From assembly GCA_959601495.1 (NCBI GenBank), contig CAUGPT010000051.1, positions 1 through 11,791 of the forward strand: a stretch of 11,791 nucleotides of DNA. Direction: 5' to 3'. Shown piece by piece: positions 1-6,485 of this stretch. Below the pieces are notes generated by a model that saw only the letters and a list, made by a program, of their open reading frames with translations, ran no database searches and was not told where the DNA came from. The stretch is from Avispirillum sp959601495 (lineage in GTDB: Bacteria > Bacillota > Clostridia > Oscillospirales > CAG-272). Numbering within the stretch: the stretch's first letter is position 1; every line of letters begins with the position of its first letter. Both the position numbers and the translations under genes were made by a program.

Positions 1-9
1 CTCTCTCAC

Positions 10-375
10 TAAAGTTCGGTAAGCTAACATTAAAGTTTGAAATGCTTTGCCAATTTCGAAAAAACGAAAATCGACGCCCGTCCGTGGCTACTTACGGAAA
101 AGTAGTCCCTTCACGTCCATTTACTTACGTTCGGCAAGCTAACATCAGAAGTTTGAATTGCTTTCCCAATTTCGGGAAGTTATAACCGCCCGCTGCCGGA
201 ACAGCAGCCCCCTCACATCTTTAACATAAGTTCGACAAACTGACCACAAAGTTTGAAATGCTTTTCCAATTTCGAAGACCCGAAAGCCGGCTCCCGTCCG
301 CGGCTGCTTACGGAAAAGCAGCCTCCTCCACAGCCTTTGCCTTGGCTAGGCGAGCTAAGCTTACGATAAAGCTTG
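10..375. repeat. Degenerate tandem repeat, three copies plus a partial fourth
   Basis: Copies begin near 10, 125, 227 and 343 (anchor motif GTTCGG at 14, 129 and 230). Each opens with a block like AGTTCGGCAAGCTAAC, then AAAGTTTGAAATGCTTT and CCAATTTCG, and later carries a small hairpin. The hairpins are at 86-107 (GGCTAC / GTAGTC), 192-208 (GCTGC / GCAGC) and 302-323 (GGCTGC / GCAGCC). Arm changes between copies 1 and 3 keep pairing (A-T against G-C at one position). The fourth copy has only the first block and includes AAGCTT-6 nt-AAGCTT at 357-374. I see no T-tract after the hairpins, so they are not ordinary terminators. No convincing gene lies here. Function is unknown. Confidence 0.75.
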
Positions 376-383
376 AGATCCTT

Positions 384-1076
384 TCATCCGTCGCGCTTCA
401 TGACATCCCATGGGGTTATCATGCCCAGTACATTTCCGTGTCGGCTGCCGTCGGAGGTGACGAAAATCGCTGCGACACGGCGCTTTGCGGGACCGCCATG
501 GCGAAACGCACTTCTTATCTCGTCAAGCCCCGCGTCGGAGTCTACAAAGCCGAACTGCTCTGCCATATGCCTCTCAGGAGGCAGAAATTCCGCAAGATCG
601 CCCACCTTCAGCTCTTTGAAAACTTTGTCGGGATTTCGCTTCGCGTACGACACAAGAGTGCCCGCGCTGAAAACGCCCGTAAGCTTTCGTCCCTCGGCAA
701 AAACGGGCACATGGGAATACCCGCGCCGCTCCATTGCGTCCGTAAGCGAAAGAATACTGTCGCCGGCATCCGCGCGAAACAGATTGTCAAACCGAGTTGA
801 AATACTCAAAGCACGCGGCGGATCTTTCGCAAACGCCAGTATTTCTTCAAGCCGCGCCTGCACCGCGGCCGAGGGCACTACCGCGTCCTGCCCGTCAAGG
901 CGGCCGTGATGGGACAAGAGATTTCTTATGTCGCGGCACAGATTGAGGTCCTCGGCAAAGCGGTGTCCTTCTCCTGCGGCAAATTCCTGTATTGCCCCGC
1001 TGCGCAGACCGTAACGCGCGCAGAGCAGTTCCTCAAGGTCCCTGTATGTATTCAAAAAAGCTTCGCATGCATTCAT
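384..1076 (-). CDS. CBS-domain pair protein with HEPN-like helical N-terminus
   Basis: The 230-residue product starts at MNACEAFLN. I chose this ATG over an in-frame one 54 nt upstream because AAAGGTGA lies just before it and the extra residues look like noncoding sequence. Residues 1-87 are predicted helical and contain RDIRNLLSHHG (48-58), which fits the R-x4-H pattern of HEPN domains (R51, H56). Residues about 88-150 and 155-228 look like two CBS motifs (a Bateman module), with SHVPVF and GVFSAGTL in the first and GNVLGMITPWDV in the second. CBS pairs usually bind adenine nucleotides or related ligands. It is likely a cytoplasmic soluble protein; no signal or membrane segment is seen. The N-terminus is shorter than a typical HEPN domain, so RNase activity is only a hypothesis. 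It is transcribed away from the gene at 1527 and appears monocistronic. I see no clear terminator; the tandem repeat lies directly downstream. Confidence 0.88.
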   Translation of the reverse strand: MNACEAFLNTYRDLEELLCARYGLRSGAIQEFAAGEGHRFAEDLNLCRDIRNLLSHHGRLDGQDAVVPSAAVQARLEEILAFAKDPPRALSISTRFDNLFRADAGDSILSLTDAMERRGYSHVPVFAEGRKLTGVFSAGTLVSYAKRNPDKVFKELKVGDLAEFLPPERHMAEQFGFVDSDAGLDEIRSAFRHGGPAKRRVAAIFVTSDGSRHGNVLGMITPWDVMKRDG

Positions 1077-1526
1077 ATATATCACCTTTCCGCAGGCATT
1101 TTCGGCTCCCGCCGGGGCGCCGCGCGGCACCTTTTTAATTATTAAAATAGTTTTATACTTTTTAAGTAATTGCAGTTTACGACTAATTTTTTATTTTTAT
1201 ACCGTTATAATAACCTTGTGATTATAAATAAGGATTTTCTAAAATCTCTGGCTGTACCGTTTTAATTACGGCAAATACAAGGGAATGTGCATATTTTGCC
1301 TACGGCTGCCGCACAGCACTTTTTAGGTCATTTTTGAAAAATCTTAATCCTCGGATTCTGAGCCTTGGATATAATTTATACAATCACGCAGAACAAATGG
1401 TTCGTCAATATACCATATCCGACTGTGCGTATATTGTCGAAATTATTATGATTTAAACAAAGCTTACAGCCGCCTGCACAGCGGCGAAAATATAAAAAAT
1501 CTAAAGAAGAAAGGATGCCATTCCCG
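1077..1526. other. AT-rich divergent intergenic region
   Basis: This 450-bp stretch separates two divergent genes and holds no supported ORF. The part next to the CBS gene is GC-rich; from about 1131 it becomes strongly AT-rich. Possible promoter-like boxes occur (for example TTGTGA at 1216 and TAAAAT at 1240, 18-bp spacer, plus strand; TATAAT at 1370), but none has two good boxes, so I do not call a promoter. An inverted repeat CAATATAC (1406-1413) / GTATATTG (1429-1436) with a 15-nt spacer could be an operator. A short hairpin GCCGC / GCGGC lies near 1468-1484, shortly upstream of the next gene. Confidence 0.5.
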
Positions 1527-1832
1527 ATGAAACCAGGCATTGAAGCTGCGAACCGATCACGGGTTATCCGGATAGCAGTCAAACGTGCGGATGAAGATAT
1601 AATACTTTTGTACCGCCTCACAAGAGACGGCGCACCGGACAGGCTGAGTCCTTTCATGTACTCACTGACGGTCACGAAAGTAGACTGCGGCGGAGAGCGG
1701 CGGGATGTACGCCACATAAGCGATATTTCGAGAAACCTTGCCGAGGCTGACAGAATATTCCGTCTTATAAGCCGCGGCTGCGTCACTCCCTGCTGCGCGC
1801 TGGAGGTCATCGGCGACCTTATCAGCATATAA
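1527..1832 (+). CDS. DUF6514-like small protein
   Basis: The product has 101 residues and unknown function. The pattern LLYRLTRDG, then a middle strand region, HISDISRN, and the C-terminal VTPCCALEVIGDLI resembles the DUF6514 proteins of clostridia, which often end in a V-[ST]-P ... V-x-D-x-[IL] segment. This family call is from memory of the pattern. It is probably cytoplasmic, with no signal peptide or membrane helix. I prefer the ATG at 1527 (MKPGIEA), 11 nt after AAGGA; an in-frame ATG at 1515 would add four residues but would abut the AAAGG directly. The gene converges on sfsA with only 9 nt between stop codons. No partner gene suggests a role. Confidence 0.72.
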   Translation: MKPGIEAANRSRVIRIAVKRADEDIILLYRLTRDGAPDRLSPFMYSLTVTKVDCGGERRDVRHISDISRNLAEADRIFRLISRGCVTPCCALEVIGDLISI

Positions 1833-1841
1833 AACCGTTCT

Positions 1842-2534
1842 TCAGAGAAGGACCTCCACCGGCATATCCGCTGTCACTCTGTCCGGCGTGACGATGCAGT
1901 CGTACGCCGCGATATCAACGCCGTGCTCCCGTGCCGATCTCAGTTTTTCGGCAAAGGCGGGATGCGTTATGTCATTGGGGCGGAAAAGACATATTCCCTT
2001 CATTTGTATAATAAACAGAACGCCCGCAGAATATCCGCGGTCAACGCACCGCATAAGCTCTTCGAGATGCTTTATCCCCCGCTCCGTAGGCGCGTCCGGA
2101 AACATGGCGACCCCGCCCTCTTCAAGCGTTACCCCTTTAACCTCGATAAACCTCCCCGAATTTTCTCCGTCCTGCGGACGGTGCACGAAAAAGTCTATGC
2201 GTGATTTTCCGAATACTTTCTCCGGACGGATATCCGCGTCGGGATACAGCCTGCGCAAAAGCTCGGCAGCCGCTTTGTTGGGCGCCTGAGAGTCAATATT
2301 TACAAGAGTATTACCCTTCATGACCGCGACAAGATCAAACGCGGTTTTTCTTTTTTGGTTTTCCCTCTCGTCGCTGAGCCAAACGCGCGCCCCGGGCACG
2401 AGCAGCTCTTTGCATCTGCCCGTGTTTTTAACATGGCATACTGCCTCCTCACCCGTTTCGTCAAGGCGCACTTTGGCTATAAACCTGTTCGGCCGCTCTA
2501 TAAACGAAGCGCCGAGAACCTTATTATATTTCAT
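1842..2534 (-). CDS. sfsA: SfsA family protein (sugar fermentation stimulation homologue)
   Basis: The product has 230 residues, the usual SfsA length. The N-terminal part (about 1-85) matches the OB-fold-like half with FIERPNRFIAKV and CHVKNTGRCKELL. The C-terminal half carries the nuclease-like PD-(D/E)XK elements: SRIDFF (111-116), FIEVKGVTLEEGG (129-141) and FPDAPTERG (145-153). E. coli SfsA was described as a DNA-binding protein that raises maltose gene expression; its true biochemical role is unsettled. The start codon lies 2 nt after the GH31 TAA and has no Shine-Dalgarno sequence, so translation probably depends on coupling to GH31. The shared transcript suggests it is made whenever the glycosidase is made. 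Confidence 0.97.
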   Translation of the reverse strand: MKYNKVLGASFIERPNRFIAKVRLDETGEEAVCHVKNTGRCKELLVPGARVWLSDERENQKRKTAFDLVAVMKGNTLVNIDSQAPNKAAAELLRRLYPDADIRPEKVFGKSRIDFFVHRPQDGENSGRFIEVKGVTLEEGGVAMFPDAPTERGIKHLEELMRCVDRGYSAGVLFIIQMKGICLFRPNDITHPAFAEKLRSAREHGVDIAAYDCIVTPDRVTADMPVEVLL

Positions 2535-2536
2535 TT

Positions 2537-4822
2537 TTATATAATTCTGATTTCAACCGACTGAGACGGCGCAGCTTCAAACGCAAATCGTGCGACTCTA
2601 TCATCGGCATCATATACAAGCGGAGCGGCAGCGCCCGCCGCACCCGATATTTCGATTTTTTCCAAGGCGTCGCAGTCGCAAAGTTCTATGTGCCATGTGC
2701 GCATCTCTCTCTCGCCGGCATAACCGTCGCCGGAGGGGGTAAGCTTCAGCGTATGCCCTCCGCTGCTGCGTCGGTATTCGATATTTGTCAGGCGCAGCCT
2801 GCCGTCTTTGTATTCCTCCGTAATACCGTCGTCCTCGTACAGAACGGACGCGCCGCAGAGCTTTTCCGATTTTTCGGCGTCATCCTCCGACTCTTCAAAG
2901 CCGCAGAATATTCTCACGTTCAGATCCTCGGGGACGGCGGTTGCCATTCTTGCGCTGTACGGCTGAGTTACGACGGGCACGCCGGAGCGGACAAACAGCG
3001 GAAACGCTTCAAGATCGCTCATAACGGTGTGAAAGCCTGCCGTATAGCTCTTTTTGTCAAACCAGCCGTACCATCTGCCCTTCGGCAGCCATACACGCGA
3101 TGCGGCGGTATAGCGCTCGCCGACGCCGGGGGTGTGTACGGGATACGCCAGAAGGGAAGGACCGAAGAAATATGCCGACGGATGGCGGTATGCTTCATCG
3201 CACTCGGGCATATCAAGATACAGAGGGCGAAGGAGCGGCACGCAGTCGCGATAGCTTTCGTATGCCGAGGAATATATGTACGGCATAAGCTCGCTTCTCA
3301 GTCTGAAGGATTTTCGCATCGCGGAGCAGAACGGCTCGCCCCACTTCCACGGGCGGCGGTCTATGTCGCCGCAGACGTGCAGACGAAGCGCGGGGGAAAG
3401 TGCGCCGAACTGGACCCAGCGCACGTAAAGCTCGGACTGACCGCCGGGCACGGGGTCGTAGAAGCCGCCGATGTCGTGGCTCCACCAGAAGCAGCCCGCG
3501 TTTCCTGCGGAAACGGTCATCTGAATTTCAAAATCGAGAGTCTCCCATGACGAAATAAGATCGCCCGAGAAATATGCGGGATGTTTCTGGTCGCCCATGC
3601 CGCCCCAGCGGGAGAACGACATTCCGCGCCGCCCGTTTTTACGGGAGTGCTCGTAGTAAAGACGGTTGAGCCATTTGAGATGGGTAAGCCCCGGCAGACC
3701 GTTTACAAAGGGATATATGTAGTCCTGCTGCCAGTCCAGCCAGCGAAAATCCGCGCCTATATCCTCCATGACCGAGTCTGTGGCGGCGAAAAACGCCTCC
3801 ATATAGTCCGGGTCTCCCGCGTTGAAGCGAAGATTTCCGGGATCGCGCGGGGAGTTCTCCTTTTCCCTCTCCGAAATTTTTTCGGCAACGTCCGGCACCT
3901 TTTCGGCATATCTGCTTTTTTCAATATGACTGTGGAAAACGGGATAGCACTCCTCGTGGGTGCGCACGCCGTCGCATGGGTGGTCGTTCAGCGTCACGGC
4001 GACGCCGCGGCGGTGCAGCTCGGCTATAAGAGCCGCGGGATCGGGGATGAGCCGTCTGTTCCAGGTGTATCCCGTCCAGCCCATATTGCCGCCCGCATGA
4101 GCGTAGCCGAAATCGGGACGCGGGTCGCCCTCTTTGTAGCACCAGTCGTGGTAGTGCCAGTCCATATCCATAACAAGAATGTCAAGGGGAAAGCCGTGCT
4201 CGTCGTATTCGTCAACGATGGAAAGAAATTCGTCGGCGGAGTAGCCGTGCCAGCGGGAGTACCACGAGCCGAAAAAGTACTTTCTCGGAAGCTGCGTGCC
4301 GCCGCTTACGGCGCAGAGGTCGCGCAGCGCCCCGCGGTAGTTTCTGCCGTAGACGAATATGTATATATCGCTAATGTTTGCCGGGTCGCGCAGCGCCGCC
4401 CAGCCGTTTTTTATAACAGTCGTGCCCGAGTCGTCAACGACGGAGATGCCGTCCTCGGACAGAATGCCGTCCGGCAGGCTGCGAAAGCCGTCAACGCCGT
4501 CAAGGGTGGTAAGCGTGCCGCCGAGATTGCCGCAGTCGCGGTCGCCGAAATGCCACACTCCGCCGTCTATAAGCGGACTTTCTACCGAGAGGGAGTCATG
4601 CGAAAAAGCGCCGCCCGTGTATTTAAGCGTCAGAATGTCGGTGCGAACGGTGAGGGAAGTATCCGACACTTCTCCCTCGCAGAAAAAATCGCCCTCGGCG
4701 CTGTCTCTTTTTGCAAACAGCGTTTCGCTGTCGCAGAACGCTCCGTCATTTGAATACTCCGCGCGGATGACTCCCGCGGACAAAACGCTGAAACGCGCGT
4801 TTCCCATTATAAATGTTTTCAT
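2537..4822 (-). CDS. Glycoside hydrolase family 31 protein
   Basis: The 761-residue retaining alpha-glycosidase-type enzyme has no signal peptide, so it probably acts on imported oligosaccharides in the cytoplasm. Residues 1-180 form the N-terminal beta region. Residues about 181-520 are the catalytic barrel, with KYFFGSWYSRW (181-191) and LDILVMDMDWHYHDW (213-227). The predicted nucleophile is D363 in WLDWQQD (361-367), and the acid/base is D421 in YFSGDLISSW (417-426). WWSHDIGGF (446-454) closes the active site. The rest is the C-terminal beta region with LYEDDG (661-666). The nucleophile context is WLDWQQ rather than the WxDMNE of classic alpha-glucosidases and alpha-xylosidases, so substrate should not be assumed; I recall WLDW-type contexts among GH31 enzymes including alpha-N-acetylgalactosaminidases, but this is unverified. 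AAAAGGAAA precedes the start by about 11 nt. It is the first gene of a two-gene operon with sfsA. Confidence 0.95.
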   Translation of the reverse strand: MKTFIMGNARFSVLSAGVIRAEYSNDGAFCDSETLFAKRDSAEGDFFCEGEVSDTSLTVRTDILTLKYTGGAFSHDSLSVESPLIDGGVWHFGDRDCGNLGGTLTTLDGVDGFRSLPDGILSEDGISVVDDSGTTVIKNGWAALRDPANISDIYIFVYGRNYRGALRDLCAVSGGTQLPRKYFFGSWYSRWHGYSADEFLSIVDEYDEHGFPLDILVMDMDWHYHDWCYKEGDPRPDFGYAHAGGNMGWTGYTWNRRLIPDPAALIAELHRRGVAVTLNDHPCDGVRTHEECYPVFHSHIEKSRYAEKVPDVAEKISEREKENSPRDPGNLRFNAGDPDYMEAFFAATDSVMEDIGADFRWLDWQQDYIYPFVNGLPGLTHLKWLNRLYYEHSRKNGRRGMSFSRWGGMGDQKHPAYFSGDLISSWETLDFEIQMTVSAGNAGCFWWSHDIGGFYDPVPGGQSELYVRWVQFGALSPALRLHVCGDIDRRPWKWGEPFCSAMRKSFRLRSELMPYIYSSAYESYRDCVPLLRPLYLDMPECDEAYRHPSAYFFGPSLLAYPVHTPGVGERYTAASRVWLPKGRWYGWFDKKSYTAGFHTVMSDLEAFPLFVRSGVPVVTQPYSARMATAVPEDLNVRIFCGFEESEDDAEKSEKLCGASVLYEDDGITEEYKDGRLRLTNIEYRRSSGGHTLKLTPSGDGYAGEREMRTWHIELCDCDALEKIEISGAAGAAAPLVYDADDRVARFAFEAAPSQSVEIRII

Positions 4823-4842
4823 ATATATGTGTTTCCTTTTTG

Positions 4843-4858
4843 CCGCGCCGCGGCGCGG
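4843..4858. promoter_or_regulatory. 16-bp perfect GC palindrome in the GH31 leader
   Basis: CCGCGCCG is followed at once by its reverse complement CGGCGCGG. On the minus strand the site lies between the predicted GH31 transcription start (about 4873) and the AAAAGGAAA ribosome binding site. It could be an operator for a dimeric regulator, or a 6-bp hairpin with a 4-nt loop just ahead of the ribosome binding site. The sequence does not decide between these. Confidence 0.5.
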
Positions 4859-4879
4859 TTTCTTGGTCTCTATGTCAAC

Positions 4880-4908
4880 ATTTTACCGTTGAGCGGGCAC
4901 AAAGTCAA
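4880..4908 (-). promoter_or_regulatory. Sigma-A-type promoter for GH31-sfsA
   Basis: Read on the minus strand, TTGACT (4908-4903) is followed after exactly 17 bp by TAAAAT (4885-4880). This gives a leader of about 50 nt before the GH31 start at 4822. A partial inverted repeat TCAAC / GTTGA (4875-4879 and 4888-4892) overlaps the -10 box and could be an operator half-site pair. Confidence 0.75.
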
Positions 4909-4938
4909 CAAGGATGAAAACAAAAAATACATTTTCAA

Positions 4939-4967
4939 TTGACTTTGCGCCGCCGCTTGTGTATAAT
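4939..4967 (+). promoter_or_regulatory. Sigma-A-type promoter for the nucleoside hydrolase gene
   Basis: TTGACT (4939-4944), a 17-bp spacer and a perfect TATAAT (4962-4967) form a near-consensus promoter. The likely transcription start is near 4974, giving a leader of about 25 nt that contains the CCGGAGG ribosome binding site. Its -35 box is the mirror image of the GH31 -35 box: AAAGTCAA at 4901-4908 pairs with TTGACTTT at 4939-4946, with 30 bp between them. Confidence 0.85.
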
Positions 4968-4999
4968 GGTGCAAACAGCACCCCCGGAGGATATGTAAT

Positions 5000-5902
5000 A
5001 TGATAAGTGTTGAAGAAATTCTCTCCGACATCCGATCCGACAGAACGAAAAAAGTAATTCTCGATACGGATGCATTTAATGAGATAGACGACCAGTATGC
5101 GCTGGCATACTGCTATCTTTCCGATAAAATAGACCTCCTCAGCGTAAACGCCGCGCCGTTTTACAACGACCGCAGCGAGGGCTATGAGGACGGTATGCTG
5201 AAAAGCTACGATGAAATTCACAAGGTGCTGGGTCTTGTTGATCCCGACTACAGAACGCCCGTATATCACGGCAGCCGCACGACGATAGAGGCAAGCGGCG
5301 CCGCGGTAGACAGCGAGGCTGCGAGAAATATCATAAACACGGTGCACGCAAGCGACGAGACGGTATACGTGCTTGCCATCGGCGCTATCACAAACGTGGC
5401 GTCGGCGCTCATGCTGGACCCGTCCATAAAAGAAAACATGGCGGTAATCTGGCTCGGCGGCAACCAGATAGAGGGCGACAATCTGGGAGAGTTCAACCTG
5501 GTTCAGGACTACACCGGCGGTCAGATTCTGCTTAACAGCGGCGTGCCGCTGCTGCTTTGCCCCGCATGGTGCATAGTTTCCGTGCTGACAACGAATGTTG
5601 AGCTTACAAACGACCTCAAAGGCAATAACGCCATCTGTGACTATCTTTTTGAGATCACCGAGAGAGAATGGGTGCGCGCGGGCAGCAATCCCGCGTGGGT
5701 AAGGACCGTCTGGGACATTGCGGCGCCCGCGATCCTCGACTGCCCCGCCTGCGCCGAGATCGAAGTTATCCCCACCCCCGTGTTTACGGATCAGAGGGTA
5801 TACGCTTTCGACTCCACAAGACACAAAATGCTGTATCTGAAATCCATAGACAGAGAAAAGGTATACTCAGCGACCTGGAAGATACTGAAAAGCTGCAAAT
5901 AA
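5000..5902 (+). CDS. Inosine/uridine-preferring nucleoside hydrolase family protein
   Basis: The 300-residue product is full length for the family, which splits the N-glycosidic bond of ribonucleosides using bound calcium. The N-terminal metal motif is VILDTDAFNEIDDQYALAY (19-37): D22, D24, D30 and D31. Compared with the classic DTDPGxDD spacing there are two extra residues before the Asp pair. LAIGAITNVASAL (125-137), WLGGN (151-155), GEFNLVQD (163-170) and VWDIAAPA (237-244, with D239 as a metal ligand) match later conserved elements. GGAGG at 4986-4990 with a 9-nt spacer fixes the start. There is no signal peptide, so it is probably cytoplasmic and acts in nucleoside salvage or on another ribosidic substrate. 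It has its own promoter, is divergent from GH31, and ends just before a strong terminator. Substrate specificity cannot be read from sequence. Confidence 0.93.
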   Translation: MISVEEILSDIRSDRTKKVILDTDAFNEIDDQYALAYCYLSDKIDLLSVNAAPFYNDRSEGYEDGMLKSYDEIHKVLGLVDPDYRTPVYHGSRTTIEASGAAVDSEAARNIINTVHASDETVYVLAIGAITNVASALMLDPSIKENMAVIWLGGNQIEGDNLGEFNLVQDYTGGQILLNSGVPLLLCPAWCIVSVLTTNVELTNDLKGNNAICDYLFEITEREWVRAGSNPAWVRTVWDIAAPAILDCPACAEIEVIPTPVFTDQRVYAFDSTRHKMLYLKSIDREKVYSATWKILKSCK

Positions 5903-5909
5903 AGCAAAG

Positions 5910-5935
5910 AAAAGGCGGAGAGAGCCGCCTTTTTT
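5910..5935. terminator. Bidirectional intrinsic terminator
   Basis: AAAAGGCGG (5910-5918), loop AGAGAG, CCGCCTTTT (5925-5933) form a perfect 9-bp stem with six Ts at 5930-5935. It begins 8 nt after the nucleoside hydrolase stop. Read on the minus strand the stem ends in TTTTCTTT, so it can also stop transcription coming from spoVG. Confidence 0.9.
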
Positions 5936-5968
5936 GCTGCAATTTTTCGCTTTATCACTGTAAAGCTG

Positions 5969-5994
5969 CGCTGTCGCTTGCGAAGGCGACAGCG
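5969..5994. repeat. Hairpin in the spoVG 3' flank
   Basis: CGCTGTCGC (5969-5977) and GCGACAGCG (5986-5994) form a perfect 9-bp stem with an 8-nt loop. Neither strand has a T-tract beside it, so it is probably not a terminator. It sits next to the 63-bp direct repeat and may be part of the same dispersed repeat element. Confidence 0.6.
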
Positions 5995-6001
5995 TCCGGG
6001 T

Positions 6002-6118
6002 CAGGCGCCGCACGCCATGCGGAGGTGCCTCTGCCAAAACCGTGCGCTGCCCGCCTAAAAGAGGCAGGTGCCGCCCGCCCCGCGGAGGTGCCGCTGCCAA
6101 AACTGTGCGCTGCCCGCC
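6002..6118. repeat. Two-copy direct repeat, 63-bp period
   Basis: The 54-bp segments 6002-6055 and 6065-6118 match at 48 of 54 positions without gaps, offset by exactly 63 bp. Both contain CGGAGGTGCC and GTGCGCTGCCCGCC. On the minus strand each copy reads GGGCAGCGCAC followed by GTTTTGGCAG. The second part resembles the region at 11187-11205 on the plus strand (CGCAGAGAACGGTATTGGC). The repeat lies between spoVG and its terminator, so it would be in the spoVG 3' untranslated region. The 63-bp period is a multiple of three, but the overlapping reading frame has no ribosome binding site and a low-complexity, Arg/Pro/Ala-rich product. Confidence 0.8.
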
Positions 6119-6128
6119 GTATGCCGTG

Positions 6129-6413
6129 TCATATGAACGAGCCGCTGTCAGCCCCGCTCTCCGCGACCCTGCGGTACTCGGCGATGACCGCCTCTTCAAG
6201 GCGGGCGCGGAACTCGGAGTTTACGGGATGCACCATGTCGCGGTACGTGCCGTCCGGCTTTTTCCTGCCGGGCATCACAAGAAAGCTGCGGTCGTGCACG
6301 CAGATGAGCTTTATGTCGTGAACGGCAAGCATATCGTCAAACGTCACCGAGACTACCGCCCGCATGGGTCCCTCGTCAAATGTGCGGCGCACTTTTACAT
6401 CTGTTATATTCAT
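6129..6413 (-). CDS. spoVG: SpoVG family regulator
   Basis: The 94-residue protein is the usual SpoVG size. It matches the family throughout: MNITDVKVRR (1-10), GPMRAVVSVTFDD (15-27), VHDIKLI (31-37), FLVMPGRKKPDGTYRD (44-59), and HPVNSEFRARLEEAVIAEY (62-80). SpoVG is a small cytoplasmic nucleic-acid-binding protein that influences septation, sporulation and, in several Firmicutes, capsule and virulence gene expression. AAAGGAAG lies about 10 nt before the ATG. The gene is divergent from murC and converges on the nucleoside hydrolase gene; its transcript would run through the 63-bp repeats to the terminator at 5910-5935. No sigma-H-like promoter is obvious in its upstream region. Confidence 0.97.
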   Translation of the reverse strand: MNITDVKVRRTFDEGPMRAVVSVTFDDMLAVHDIKLICVHDRSFLVMPGRKKPDGTYRDMVHPVNSEFRARLEEAVIAEYRRVAESGADSGSFI

Positions 6414-6485
6414 TGCTTAAAACTTCCTTTCGGTACGTGCTTTCTATACGGATATTATGTACCGCGCGGGCGCGGAGTATTCTTT

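Noticed and set aside
357..374. Terminator for the CBS gene
   Set aside because: The AAGCTT inverted repeat is only 6 bp, overlaps the repeat array and has no T-tract on the minus strand.
10..375. CRISPR array
   Set aside because: Units are about 100-116 bp, diverged and of unequal length, without identical short repeats separated by unique spacers.
258..800. Plus-strand frames near the left end
   Set aside because: They begin in the tandem repeat and run antisense to the CBS gene.
3581..4753. 390-codon plus-strand open frame
   Set aside because: It is antisense to the GH31 gene, whose motifs are clear; the frame is open because of GC-rich codon bias and has no recognisable domain.
4883..5824. 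313-codon minus-strand open frame
   Set aside because: It is antisense to the nucleoside hydrolase and runs across the divergent promoters.
5867..6199. Minus-strand frame containing a repeated QRTVLA-type peptide
   Set aside because: It overlaps spoVG and the nucleoside hydrolase end, crosses a terminator and simply translates the DNA repeat; no ribosome binding site is seen.
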